Origin: CAXSBR01 sp964236495
GTDB taxonomy: Bacteria; Actinomycetota; Actinomycetes; Mycobacteriales; Jatrophihabitantaceae
Direction of reading: 5' to 3'
Length of the DNA stretch: 64,000 nucleotides
Assembly: GCA_964236495.1 (NCBI GenBank)
Contig: CAXSBR010000013.1
Location: 1-64,000 of the forward strand
Below the pieces are notes generated by a model. It was given only the letters and a program-made list of their open reading frames with translations. It was not told the origin of the DNA and did not search any database. The position numbers and the translations under genes are program-made. Positions 8,608 to 16,961 of this stretch are shown piece after piece (positions within the stretch are counted from its first letter, which is position 1; each line of letters starts with the position of its first letter).

Positions 8608-8735
8608 AGCCGGTGAGCATCGAGCGACGAAGGAGCGAGGCGCGGAGCGGTAGACAACCAGCCGGTGAGCATCGAGCGACGAAGGAGCGAGGAGCGGAGC
8701 CGGTAGACAACCAGCCGGTGAGCATCGAGCGACGA
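8608..8735. repeat. Tandem repeat, two full 52-53 bp units and one partial unit
   Basis: Unit 1 spans 8608-8659, unit 2 spans 8660-8712 and a truncated third copy spans 8713-8735. Each starts AGCCGGTGAGCATCGAGCGA; full units end in GGTAGACAAC. The copies differ by a few bases near GAGGCGCGGAGC. The array fills nearly all of the gap between the stop of cysA and the start of the Rrf2 gene. The unit is purine-rich (GACGAAGGAGCGAGGAGCGGA) and resembles intergenic repeats scattered in other GC-rich actinobacteria. Confidence 0.9.
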
Positions 8736-8753
8736 CGGGGCACGAGTGTCGGG

Positions 8754-9695
8754 TCAGGTGGTGGGCCGCACCCACGCGTCGGAGCCTTCGCGCAGGCCCA
8801 GGGTGTCCACCTGGTCGCGGGTGAGCAGGACGTTCGTCGTTTCGTCGGCGTCCGTGCGGCGCAGCGTGCCACGCACCTCGAAGCCGACGCGCTGCAGCTT
8901 CTCCACGGTTGCCGGGTGTGTGCCGGTCTCCGCGGTGACGAAGACGTCGACGTCGTGCGGGCGCACGAGGTTGCCACGCAGTCGGGTCACCGGGCCGAGA
9001 AACTCCATCACGAAGTCGTTGGCGGGATGGTCGTACAGCTCGGTGGGACTGCCCACCTGCTCCAACCGGCCGTGATTGATGACGACCAGCTCGTCGGCGA
9101 CCTCCAGGGCCTCCTCCTGGTCATGGGTCACAAAGATTGTCGTGACGTGCACCTCGTCGTGCAGCCGACGCAGCCAGTCGCGCAGCTCCTTGCGCACCTT
9201 GGCGTCCAACGCTCCGAACGGCTCGTCGAGCAGCAGCACCTTGGGCTCCGCGGCCAGCGCGCGGGCCAGCGCCATCCGCTGCCGCTGACCACCCGACAAC
9301 TGCGCGGGCAGCCGGTCGGCGAACTGGTCCAGGTGCACCAGTTCCAGCAGCTCGTTCACTCGCCGCCTGATCTCGTCCTTGGGGCGCTTGCGCACCTCGA
9401 GGCCGAAGGCGACGTTGCGGTAGACGCTCAGGTGCTTGAACGCTGCGTAGTGCTGAAACACGAAGCCGACGTCGCGACGCTGGGCCGGGATCTCAGTGGC
9501 GTCGGCACCGTCGATGCGGATCTCACCGGCGTCGGCGCTCTCCAGACCACCGATGATGCGCAGCAGCGTCGACTTGCCGCCGCCACTGGGACCGAGCAGC
9601 GCGGTGAGGCTGCCGCTGCTCACGTCGATGCTGACGTTGTCGAGGGCGACAAAGTCGCCGAAGCGCTTGGTGACGTGCGAGGCCGTGATGCCCAT
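8754..9695 (-). CDS. cysA: Sulfate/thiosulfate ABC transporter ATP-binding protein
   Basis: CysA hydrolyses ATP to drive sulfate import through CysT and CysW. The protein has 313 residues, with Walker A GPSGGGKST at 35-43, Q-loop at FVFQHYAAF, the ABC signature LSGGQ at 133-137, Walker B LLLDEP at 154-159 and the switch histidine in VTHDQEEA. The C-terminal regulatory domain contains a TOBE-like stretch from LRGNLVRPHDVDVF, as in CysA. ATG 9695 shares one base with the stop of cysW. Confidence 0.93.
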   Translation of the reverse strand: MGITASHVTKRFGDFVALDNVSIDVSSGSLTALLGPSGGGKSTLLRIIGGLESADAGEIRIDGADATEIPAQRRDVGFVFQHYAAFKHLSVYRNVAFGLEVRKRPKDEIRRRVNELLELVHLDQFADRLPAQLSGGQRQRMALARALAAEPKVLLLDEPFGALDAKVRKELRDWLRRLHDEVHVTTIFVTHDQEEALEVADELVVINHGRLEQVGSPTELYDHPANDFVMEFLGPVTRLRGNLVRPHDVDVFVTAETGTHPATVEKLQRVGFEVRGTLRRTDADETTNVLLTRDQVDTLGLREGSDAWVRPTT

Positions 9696-10642
9696 CAGCG
9701 GTGGTCCTTCGGTTTGAGCAACGCGATGACCGAGATGCACGCGACCGAGATGGCGATGAGCACGATCGAGATCTGGTAGTAGCCCGGCTCCAGCTGTTCG
9801 GCCAGCCCGTCGACCCGGGTGGTCAACGTCTGCGACAGCCCGATGACGTTGCCCGAGACCACCTTGACCGCGCCGAACTCGCCCACTGAACGCGCGACGC
9901 TGAGCACGACGCCGTAGGACAGGGCCCACCGGATGGTCGGCAGGGTGATTCGGGAGAACTGCTGCCATGCGTTCGCGCCCAGGGAGCGGGCGGCCTGCTC
10001 CTGGTCGGTGCCGGCTTCGATCAGCACCGGCACCACCTCACGCAGTACCAGCGGCAGTGACACGAACGTGGTGGCCAGCGCGATACCGGGGGTGGCGAAG
10101 ATGACCTGGAAGCCGATCGTATGAAGAACACCGCCAAACCAGCTGCTCTCGTTGCCGTAGACCAATACCAGGGCCAGGCCGACGACGATCGGTGACACCG
10201 ACACCGGCAGATCGATCAGCACGTCAAGGACGCGTTTGCCGCGGAACTCGTAGCGGGCCAGCAAAATGCCCACCCCGACGCCGAAAACAGTGTTGACGAC
10301 GACGGCGATGGTCGCGACCTCGGCGGTGAGTCGGAGCGCACTTACGGTGTCCGCCGACGTCAGCGCGTCGACAAACGCGCTCCCGCCGGCGCGCAGGGCC
10401 CGCTGTACGACGACAAGAACCGGTGCCAGGACGAGGATGAGGACGTAGGCGACGACCACCACGCGCAGCGCAATGCGAGCGGGGCTGCGGCGGCCGGGAG
10501 GCTGCGGGCGGCGGGAGTTCTTGGACGGCTGTGCCGGCGCTGGCACAGGACTCGATGGTGCCGTCGGGGCAGGTGTCGCGCTCGCCGAAGAATCGGCCGC
10601 AGTCAGCGTCGTCGCCCCGCGCGGCTGCCGGAGCTCAGTCAT
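9695..10642 (-). CDS. cysW: Sulfate ABC transporter permease CysW
   Basis: This membrane subunit of the sulfate importer has 315 residues. A cytoplasmic proline-, alanine- and serine-rich N-terminus of about 65 residues, longer than usual, precedes about six transmembrane helices. The EAA loop that contacts CysA is at EQAARSLGANAWQQFSRITL. The CysW-type end of the fold includes SVGEFGAVKVVSGN. ATG 10642 overlaps the end of cysT by eight bases. The operon order is sbp-cysT-cysW-cysA. Confidence 0.92.
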   Translation of the reverse strand: MTELRQPRGATTLTAADSSASATPAPTAPSSPVPAPAQPSKNSRRPQPPGRRSPARIALRVVVVAYVLILVLAPVLVVVQRALRAGGSAFVDALTSADTVSALRLTAEVATIAVVVNTVFGVGVGILLARYEFRGKRVLDVLIDLPVSVSPIVVGLALVLVYGNESSWFGGVLHTIGFQVIFATPGIALATTFVSLPLVLREVVPVLIEAGTDQEQAARSLGANAWQQFSRITLPTIRWALSYGVVLSVARSVGEFGAVKVVSGNVIGLSQTLTTRVDGLAEQLEPGYYQISIVLIAISVACISVIALLKPKDHR

Positions 10643-11495
10643 GACGGGCCACCCAGCCCTTCGCAACGCCGAGAACGATCATGACCAGAATGCTGATGAC
10701 AAGCAGCACGGTCGCCGTCGCCGCCGCCTGGCTGTCCTGTCCGTTCTGGAGCTGGGTGTAGATGAATTGGGAGGCCACATTCGTACGAGGTAGACCGCCA
10801 CCGATGAGGATCACCGAGCCGTACTCCCCCATCGCCCGCCCGAAGGCGAGCGCGGCACCGGACAAGATCGCGGGCAGCAGCGCCGGAAGGATGATCCGGC
10901 GGAAGGTCAGCACCGGCCCGGCGCCGAGTGAGCGAGCGGCCTCCTCGACATCGCGCTCCAGCGATTCCAGCACCGGCTGGACCGAGCGGACGACAAAGGG
11001 CAGCGTGACGAAAAGCAGCGCAACGAGCACGCCCTTGCGGGTGGCGTACCAGTCCACGCCCACCGGGCTGTGCTTGCCGTAAAGGGTCAGCATCACGATG
11101 CCGGCCACGATCGTCGGCAGCGCGAACGGAATGTCGATCAGTACTTCGATCACCCGTTTGCCCCGGAAGTCGTCGCGGACGAGCACCCAGGCAATCGCGG
11201 TACCCATCACAACATTGACCGCGGTCACGGCGAGCGCGCACAGCAGCGTCAGCCGAAGCGCAGCCAGTGACGGCCCGTTGGTGAAGGCGGCGGTGAAGCC
11301 CGACCAACCGCCACCGGCCGCCTTGGCCACCACGGCGGCCAGCGGCAACAGAACGAGCAGGCTGAGCCATCCCACCGCAACGCCCAGCCCGGTACCCGAG
11401 TACCGATCGAGGTGGCCGCCGCCCCGACCTGAACCCCGGGCGCGGCGCCGGTCGGGGCCCGTGGGGTCGAGGACGGCGACCGCGGGCGCGCTCAG
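10635..11495 (-). CDS. cysT: Sulfate ABC transporter permease CysT (apparent CTG start)
   Basis: This partner permease of CysW has about 286 residues. The first helix is VAVGWLSLLVLLPLAAVVA, and the EAA loop is VEEAARSLGAGPVLTFRRII. AMGEYGSVILIGG is typical of CysT. The frame has no ATG or GTG at a sensible position: the only normal start codon is a TTG at 11564, 72 bases inside sbp. CTG at 11495 overlaps the sbp stop (CTGA) and has GAGG seven bases upstream. It gives the family's normal length, so I chose it. The start is uncertain; the gene identity is not. Confidence 0.88.
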   Translation of the reverse strand: MSAPAVAVLDPTGPDRRRARGSGRGGGHLDRYSGTGLGVAVGWLSLLVLLPLAAVVAKAAGGGWSGFTAAFTNGPSLAALRLTLLCALAVTAVNVVMGTAIAWVLVRDDFRGKRVIEVLIDIPFALPTIVAGIVMLTLYGKHSPVGVDWYATRKGVLVALLFVTLPFVVRSVQPVLESLERDVEEAARSLGAGPVLTFRRIILPALLPAILSGAALAFGRAMGEYGSVILIGGGLPRTNVASQFIYTQLQNGQDSQAAATATVLLVISILVMIVLGVAKGWVARHD

Positions 11496-12508
11496 GTGCC
11501 GGCCTCGATCTTGGTGACGATGCCGGTGTTGGCGTCGAAGTACTTCGTATTGACCGCCGACCAACCGCCCAGGTTCTCGATCGTCTCCAGCTTCGTGACG
11601 GTCGGGAAGGGTGCAGCCGGGTTGTTGGCCCCGGTCACGGTGCCCGGCGCCAGATTCGGAAGTACGGAGCGGTAGCCCTTGCTGGCGAAGATTTTCTGAC
11701 CGGCTTCGCTCTCGGCGTAGGTAAGAAAGGCCTCGGCGGCCTTCGGGGCCTTTTTCGTCACCGCGGCCGGGTTCTCGATCAGGATGGACTCGGTCGGCAC
11801 GATGTAGTCGACCGGCTGGTTCTTCTGCCGCGCGGCGATCGCCTCGTTCTCGTAGGACACCAGTACGTCCCCGGTGCCGTCGAGGAACGCTTGCGTCGCC
11901 TTGGAGCCGCTTTCTGGCTTGGTTGCGACGTGGGCGAAGAACTGCTTGAGGTAGTCACTGGCTTGGGCGTCGGTGCCACCGTCTTCCAGTACATGGGTGT
12001 AGGCGGCGAGGATGTTCCACTTGGCCGAACCGGAGGACGCGGGGTCCGGCGTGACGATCTTGACTCCGGACTTCACCAGGTCGGCCCAGCCGGTAATCTT
12101 CTTGGGGTTGCCCTTGCGGACCACCAGCACGACGACGGACTTGGACACCAGGCCCTTGGTCGGACCGGCATTCCACGAGGCGTCGACGAACTTGGGCACC
12201 AGTTTGGTCAAGTCGGGTGCGAGGGAGAAGGTAACGTAGTCGGCCTTCTGGCCACTGACCACCGAGCGGCTCTGGTCGCCGCTGGCGCCGTAGGACGGTG
12301 CGAAAGTGACGCCCTTGCCGTCGGAGGTCTGTGCGAAGGCCGCGGACAGGGCGTCGTAGGCCGGCTTTGGCACCGAGTACGCCACCAGGTTGATCTTCTC
12401 GCTCGAGCCCGATCCACCGCAGGCGCTCAGCCCCAGCGCGAGGCACAGCGTGGCTGAAAGCGCCATCGTTGTCCGGGCGGTACGGGCACGAGCGGCAACG
12501 CGGATCAT
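11492..12508 (-). CDS. sbp: Sulfate-binding lipoprotein of the sulfate ABC transporter
   Basis: This extracytoplasmic substrate-binding protein (338 residues) is anchored as a lipoprotein. The signal peptide ends with lipobox LSAC, the lipidated cysteine being residue 30. Sbp/CysP family landmarks are YDALSAAF, the ligand-loop region FAPSYGASGDQSRSVVSGQK, DPASSGSAKWN and DVLVSYENEAI. ATG 12508 is preceded by GGAGGAG. It is the first gene of the operon, with a -10-like element and inverted repeat about 50 bp upstream. Sulfate is more likely than thiosulfate, but the sequence cannot separate them. Confidence 0.93.
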   Translation of the reverse strand: MIRVAARARTARTTMALSATLCLALGLSACGGSGSSEKINLVAYSVPKPAYDALSAAFAQTSDGKGVTFAPSYGASGDQSRSVVSGQKADYVTFSLAPDLTKLVPKFVDASWNAGPTKGLVSKSVVVLVVRKGNPKKITGWADLVKSGVKIVTPDPASSGSAKWNILAAYTHVLEDGGTDAQASDYLKQFFAHVATKPESGSKATQAFLDGTGDVLVSYENEAIAARQKNQPVDYIVPTESILIENPAAVTKKAPKAAEAFLTYAESEAGQKIFASKGYRSVLPNLAPGTVTGANNPAAPFPTVTKLETIENLGGWSAVNTKYFDANTGIVTKIEAGT

Positions 12509-12559
12509 TGGTTCTCCTCCAGGGAAACGGCAGGCGCGGGCTGCGGCACTGTCTAGCGA

Positions 12560-12578
12560 ACCGATAATACCTATCGGT
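12560..12578 (-). promoter_or_regulatory. Inverted repeat over the -10 of the sbp operon, candidate Rrf2 operator
   Basis: A perfect 7-bp dyad, ACCGATA and TATCGGT, is separated by ATACC. Read on the minus strand it contains TATTAT (12564-12569), a good -10 hexamer, in the context TAGGTATTAT. A matching -35 is weak. The start codon of sbp is about 52 bases downstream. A repressor bound here would block RNA polymerase; the Rrf2 protein at the far end of the operon is the obvious candidate. Confidence 0.6.
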
Positions 12579-12653
12579 CGCATAGGGATTGACGTCGGAG
12601 CCTGAACGACGGCCTCGCGCAATCCATTCCGTGCCGTGCGGGTCGACGACGAT

Positions 12654-13907
12654 TCAATCGTCGACGACGGTGTTATCTGCTACGACGCCTGTGTCCGGCG
12701 GGACCGCCTTCGCCGGGCGCTCGTCGGTGCCGCGGGCGCGGTACACGAAGGTGAGCGGAACGATCGTGACGACGGCCGCGGCGACATAGAAGCTCGTCGA
12801 GTAGCCGTATCGATCAGCCAGGAAGCCCGCGACCAGTGGTCCAGCCACCGATCCGGCGTCCCCGGCCATCTGGTACGTGGCGACGACAGTGCCGCCCCGC
12901 GCCCCCACCACTCCTCCCACGATCGCGCCGGGCACCACCGACAGCACCGCACCCGCGGTGCCCAGCAGCACCATCGCGGTAAGCAGGCCGGCCAGATTGG
13001 GCACCGAGGGCAGCAAGATCAGTGCGGTGGCTTCCAGCAGCAGTCCGACGGCCAGCATCGGAAGGCGGTTGTGCGTGTCGGCGCGGCGGCCGCTGGGCGT
13101 CAGCAGCAACCCGGTGACGACGCTGACGATGAAGAAGCCGACGTAGGTCCACTCCCGCGACAACCCGAGCGGGCCGACGACGAACAGCGGCACCAGCGAC
13201 GCGCGGATGCCCACCACCGACCACTGCACCGACGTCGTCGACGCGAGTGCGGCGACGAAGCTGCGGTTGCGCAGTGCTTCGCGCAGGGTCAGCGGCGCGA
13301 CATCCACCACCCGTCGTTCAGCTAGTGGTGACTGTCGCAGCGCGCGCAGCCCGATGTATCCAGCCAATGACAGCGTGCCGGCGTAGAGGAAGAACGGCAG
13401 CCGCAGCGAGATCGCGGCCAGCACGCCCAGCGCCGGCCCGGCGATGGAGCCGAGCAGGAAGCCACCGGCGTAGACGCTCTGGGCGCGCCCGCGCATGTCC
13501 GGCGCGGTGACGCGGTAGAGCAGGCTCGCCGAACTGACCGAGAACATGATCGAGCCGAAGCCGCCGGCCCCACGCAGCACCAGCAGCTGCCAGTAGCTCT
13601 GCGACAGCCCGGCCAGCGCGCTGGACACCGCGACGATGCCGATGCCTGTGCCCAGCAGGCGTCGTTCACCGAAGGCGTTGACCATCCGTCCGACGAACGG
13701 TGCGGTGGCCAGTCGGGCGAAGGCGAACGCGCTGATGACGGCACCGGCCGCCGCCTTCGACACGCCGAACTGCACCGCGAATGGCGTGATTGCCGGCGCG
13801 ACGACGCCGAAACCGAGCGCCACCATGAACGCGACCGCGACCAGCGCGGAGACCTCGCTGGGCAGGTCGGCCAGCGGATTCCACCGGCGCAGCTGCGGCA
13901 TGCTCAT
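12654..13907 (-). CDS. MFS transporter, probable drug or metabolite exporter
   Basis: The protein has 417 residues and about 12 predicted transmembrane helices. The motif-A loop between helices 2 and 3 is GRMVNAFGERR. The second half has RGRAQSVYAGGFLLGS, which resembles motif C of exporters, and GRRADTHNR for the repeated motif A. The substrate is unknown. A GGGAGG lies 3 bp before ATG 13907 and 9 bp before a second in-frame ATG at 13901, so the true start may be the latter. It is separated from pnp by a strong terminator, so it is transcribed on its own. Confidence 0.85.
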   Translation of the reverse strand: MSMPQLRRWNPLADLPSEVSALVAVAFMVALGFGVVAPAITPFAVQFGVSKAAAGAVISAFAFARLATAPFVGRMVNAFGERRLLGTGIGIVAVSSALAGLSQSYWQLLVLRGAGGFGSIMFSVSSASLLYRVTAPDMRGRAQSVYAGGFLLGSIAGPALGVLAAISLRLPFFLYAGTLSLAGYIGLRALRQSPLAERRVVDVAPLTLREALRNRSFVAALASTTSVQWSVVGIRASLVPLFVVGPLGLSREWTYVGFFIVSVVTGLLLTPSGRRADTHNRLPMLAVGLLLEATALILLPSVPNLAGLLTAMVLLGTAGAVLSVVPGAIVGGVVGARGGTVVATYQMAGDAGSVAGPLVAGFLADRYGYSTSFYVAAAVVTIVPLTFVYRARGTDERPAKAVPPDTGVVADNTVVDD

Positions 13908-13951
13908 GTGCCTCCCAGCGCCAACGTCGCGGTAATGGAACGGACATGCGA

Positions 13952-13986
13952 ACGGGGGTGGCTCCCTTGTGGGACGCCACCCCCGT
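13952..13986 (-). terminator. Terminator hairpin after pnp
   Basis: A perfect 11-bp stem (ACGGGGGTGGC / GCCACCCCCGT) continues as TCCC / GGGA around a TTGT loop, with a single bulged C. It starts 25 bases past the pnp stop codon. No T tract follows, but the stem is the strongest short hairpin in this part of the window. Confidence 0.8.
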
Positions 13987-14010
13987 CGCGGTGAACAGGT
14001 GCGCAGAAAC

Positions 14011-16272
14011 TTAGACGGTGGCGTCGACGGCCGAGCTGGACGGCGCAGCGGCACCGTCTGCCGGAGCCGACTCGTCCTTGACCGGAACCAGGCTGATCTT
14101 GCCGCGGGCGTCGATCTCGGTGATCTCGACCTGCAGCTTCGAGCCCACGTTGAGCACGTCCTCGACCTTGTTAATCCGCTTGCCGTTGCCCAGCTTGGAG
14201 ATGTGCACCAGGCCGTCCTTGCCCGGCAGCAGCGACACGAACGCACCGAAGGCCGCGGTCTTGACCACGGTGCCCAGGAAACGCTCCCCTACCTTGGGCA
14301 TCTGCGGATTGGCGATCGCGTTGATCCGGTCGACCGCCTCCTGCGCCGAGGTGCCGTCGGCGGCGCCGACGTAGATCGTGCCGTCGTCCTCGATGGTGAT
14401 CTGGGCGCCGGTCTCGTCCTGGATCGAGTTGATCATCGCGCCCTTGGGGCCGATCACCGCACCGATCTTGTCGACGGGGATCTTGACGACGGTGACGCGC
14501 GGGGCGTACGGGCTCATCTCGTCTGGGGCGTCGATGGCCTCGGCCATCACGTCGAGAATGTGCAGCCGGGCTTCCCGAGCCTGGGTCAGCGCACCGGCCA
14601 GGACGTCGGACGGGATGCCGTCGAGCTTGGTGTCCAGCTGCAGCGCGGTGACGAACTCCTTGGTGCCCGCGACCTTGAAGTCCATGTCGCCGAAAGCGTC
14701 CTCGGCACCGAGAATGTCGGTCAGCGCTACGTACTCGGTCTTGCCATCCACCGTGTCGGACACCAGACCCATCGCGATACCCGCCACCGGCGCCTTCAGC
14801 GGCACCCCGGCGTTGAGCAGGGCCAGGGTGGAGGCACACACCGAGCCCATCGACGTCGAGCCGTTGGAGCTCAGCGCCTCCGACACCTGGCGGATGGCGT
14901 AGGGGAACTCGTCGCGGTTGGGCAGCACGGGGACGAGCGCCCGCTCGGCCAGCGCGCCGTGGCCGATCTCGCGCCGCTTGGGCGAACCGACCCGGCCGGT
15001 CTCACCGGTGCTGTACGGCGGGAAGTTGTAGTTGTGCATGTAGCGCTTCGTCCGCTCGGGCGAGAGCGTGTCCAGCTTCTGCTCCATGCCGAGCATGTTG
15101 AGCGTGGTGACGCCCAGGATTTGCGTCTCGCCGCGCTCGAACAGCGCCGAGCCGTGCACCCGAGGAAGGACCTCGACCTCGGCCGAGAGCGTGCGGATGT
15201 CGGATAGCCCGCGGCCGTCGATGCGGACCTTGTCACGCAGGATGCGCTGGCGGATGAGCTTCTTCTGCAGCGCCCGGTACGCAGCGCTGATCTCGCCGTC
15301 ACGGCCGTCGAAAGAATCGGCAAGCCGGCTGCGGACGTCGGCCTTGAGGGCGTCGATCGCGGCGTTCTGCTCGGCTTTGCCTTCAACCCGCAGCGCCTGC
15401 GCCAGCTGCTCGGACGCCTCAGATTCGACGGCTGCGTAGACGTCGTCCTGGTAGTCCAGGAAGACCGGGAAGTCGGCGACGGGCTTGGCCGCCACCTGGG
15501 CGAGCTCGGACTGGGCGCGGCACAGCTCGGCGATGAACGGCTTGGCCGCCTCCAGGCCGGCAGCGACGATCTCCTCGGTGGGCTTGGTACCGCCGTCCTC
15601 GAGCAGGGTGAGGGTGTTTTCGGTGGCTTCGGCCTCGACCATCATCACGGCGACGTCGCCGCTGGGCAGCAACCGGCCGGCCAGCACCATGTCGAAGGTG
15701 GCCTGCTCCAGTTCCGTGTGGGTCGGGAAGGCGACCCACTGGCCCTTGATGAGCGCAACGCGAGTGGCACCGACCGGGCCGTTGAACGGCAGGCCCGACA
15801 GCTGGGTCGACGCGGACGCGGCGTTTATGGCGACGACGTCATAGGCGTGGTCGGGGTTGAGCGCCATGACGGTGATGACGACCTGGACCTCGTTGCGCAG
15901 GCCCTTCTTGAACGTCGGGCGCAGCGGGCGGTCGATCAGGCGGCACGTAAGGATCGCGTCCTCGCTCGGGCGCCCTTCGCGGCGGAAGAACGAGCCGGGG
16001 ATGCGACCCGCGGCGTACATGCGCTCCTCGACGTCGACGGTGAGCGGGAAGAAGTCGAAGTGCTCCTTCGGATGCTTGCCGGCTGTGGTGGCCGACAGCA
16101 GCATGGTGTCGTCGTCGAGGTAGGCGACGACGGAGCCGGCGGCCTGCTTGGCCAGCCGGCCGGTCTCGAAGCGGATCGTGCGGGTGCCGAAGGAGCCGTT
16201 GTCGATCGTGGCGATCGCGGTGGTGACGCCTTCCTCTGTCGTGGTGCTGGGAGACAATCCTGTATCTGACAT
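14011..16272 (-). CDS. pnp: Polynucleotide phosphorylase / guanosine pentaphosphate synthase
   Basis: PNPase degrades RNA 3' to 5' by phosphorolysis; actinobacterial members (GpsI) were also reported to make pppGpp. The 753-residue protein has two RNase PH domains around an alpha-helical linker, then a KH domain (IGPKGAMINSIQDETGAQI) and an S1 domain (GERFLGTVVKTAAFGAFVSL). The catalytic aspartates lie in EDAFGDMDFKVAGT of the second core domain. ATG 16272 is preceded by AGAGG. A run of hairpins in its leader suggests autoregulation as known for pnp elsewhere. Confidence 0.97.
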   Translation of the reverse strand: MSDTGLSPSTTTEEGVTTAIATIDNGSFGTRTIRFETGRLAKQAAGSVVAYLDDDTMLLSATTAGKHPKEHFDFFPLTVDVEERMYAAGRIPGSFFRREGRPSEDAILTCRLIDRPLRPTFKKGLRNEVQVVITVMALNPDHAYDVVAINAASASTQLSGLPFNGPVGATRVALIKGQWVAFPTHTELEQATFDMVLAGRLLPSGDVAVMMVEAEATENTLTLLEDGGTKPTEEIVAAGLEAAKPFIAELCRAQSELAQVAAKPVADFPVFLDYQDDVYAAVESEASEQLAQALRVEGKAEQNAAIDALKADVRSRLADSFDGRDGEISAAYRALQKKLIRQRILRDKVRIDGRGLSDIRTLSAEVEVLPRVHGSALFERGETQILGVTTLNMLGMEQKLDTLSPERTKRYMHNYNFPPYSTGETGRVGSPKRREIGHGALAERALVPVLPNRDEFPYAIRQVSEALSSNGSTSMGSVCASTLALLNAGVPLKAPVAGIAMGLVSDTVDGKTEYVALTDILGAEDAFGDMDFKVAGTKEFVTALQLDTKLDGIPSDVLAGALTQAREARLHILDVMAEAIDAPDEMSPYAPRVTVVKIPVDKIGAVIGPKGAMINSIQDETGAQITIEDDGTIYVGAADGTSAQEAVDRINAIANPQMPKVGERFLGTVVKTAAFGAFVSLLPGKDGLVHISKLGNGKRINKVEDVLNVGSKLQVEITEIDARGKISLVPVKDESAPADGAAAPSSSAVDATV

Positions 16273-16296
16273 CCGTGTCAGCCTCTTTCTCTCGTG

Positions 16297-16336
16297 GTGC
16301 GCGCGAGCGCGCGCACGCGGCGACGCCGGTGGCGTC
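16297..16336 (-). promoter_or_regulatory. Two stacked hairpins in the pnp 5' leader
   Basis: A 20-base palindrome (GTGCGCGCG, AG, CGCGCGCAC) occupies 16297-16316. A second stem (GACGCC, GGT, GGCGTC) occupies 16322-16336. They sit just upstream of the pnp ribosome binding site. pnp leaders in Escherichia coli and Streptomyces form RNase III substrates through which PNPase represses its own synthesis; these hairpins fit that role, but that is inference. Confidence 0.55.
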
Positions 16337-16651
16337 CGTGCTAGGAGTGGACGTGCCCTGCTGCTTGGGCTTGAGGGCCCTTGCTGCATGGGCTTGGTGG
16401 CCTGTGCTGCGTGGCTTACAAGCTTTCAAGCCTTCAAGCCTTCAGAGGGCGGTCTTCGATCGAAGCGACCGCGTCGTGCCCGCGATGCGGTGCACACGTC
16501 GGTGGCCACTACCGAGGACCGCCGTCGGGGCTGGCACGACGGTGTCACTCGTAGCGCGTCGCCTGCGCGGGTCCTGATCGTCAGGTCCGCGACGGCGGTG
16601 GTTCGATAGTGCCGATAAGACAGGTAGTACGTCTGGTCCTGGCGATGCAGC

Positions 16652-16687
16652 GAAGCCGCGGTGCTCCGAACGGAGCATCGCGGCTTC
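16652..16687 (-). terminator. Hairpin after rpsO
   Basis: The stem GAAGCCGCG / CGCGGCTTC is extended, after one mismatch, by TGCTCC / GGAGCA around a four-base loop. It begins five bases beyond the rpsO stop. There is no T tract. It may end rpsO transcripts or protect their 3' ends while allowing read-through into pnp. Confidence 0.75.
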
Positions 16688-16691
16688 GGTG

Positions 16692-16961
16692 TCATCGACG
16701 CAGGCCCAGCTTCTCGATGATGGCGCGGTACCGGTTGATGTCCTTGCGCGCGGTGTAGTTGAGCAACCGACGGCGCTGACCGACTAGCAGCAGAAGTCCG
16801 CGACGGCTGTGGTGGTCGTGCTTGTGAGTCTTGAGGTGTTCGGTCAGATCGCTGATGCGGCGCGACAGAAGTGCGATCTGCACCTCGGCCGAGCCGGTGT
16901 CACCGTCTTTGCCGCCGTGCGCGGACACGATCTGAGCCTTGACGTCGCTGGCCAGAGCCAT
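16692..16961 (-). CDS. rpsO: 30S ribosomal protein S15
   Basis: S15 binds 16S rRNA early in assembly of the small subunit. The 89-residue sequence is full length and contains the family block DTGSAEVQIALLSRRISDLT and HHSRRGLLLLVGQRRRLLNY. It ends in the usual EKLGLRR. ATG 16961 has AAGGAG six bases upstream. Order ribF-rpsO-pnp is standard. Confidence 0.97.
   Translation of the reverse strand: MALASDVKAQIVSAHGGKDGDTGSAEVQIALLSRRISDLTEHLKTHKHDHHSRRGLLLLVGQRRRLLNYTARKDINRYRAIIEKLGLRR

Larger units (their letters stand above)
16273..16691 (-). other. pnp leader region, no gene
   Basis: This 419-bp gap between rpsO and pnp has no convincing coding frame. It holds the rpsO hairpin at one end, two leader hairpins at the other, and between them a repetitive stretch. 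On the minus strand that stretch has three GAAGGCTT/GAAAGCTT copies near 16415-16445, then alternating GCAGCA and AAGCCCA or AGGCC blocks down to about 16357. I found no clear promoter. Confidence 0.6.

Noticed and set aside
8608..8735. Possible CRISPR array
   Set aside because: The repeats are directly tandem without unique spacers, only two and a half units exist, and no cas genes are near.
8613..9779. 388-codon open frame through the tandem repeats and opposite cysA
   Set aside because: The repeat part gives repeated peptides by chance and the rest is antisense to cysA.
13969..15207. 412-codon open frame opposite pnp
   Set aside because: Shadow of pnp; rich in R, H, D, V and G as expected from third-position G/C on the opposite strand.
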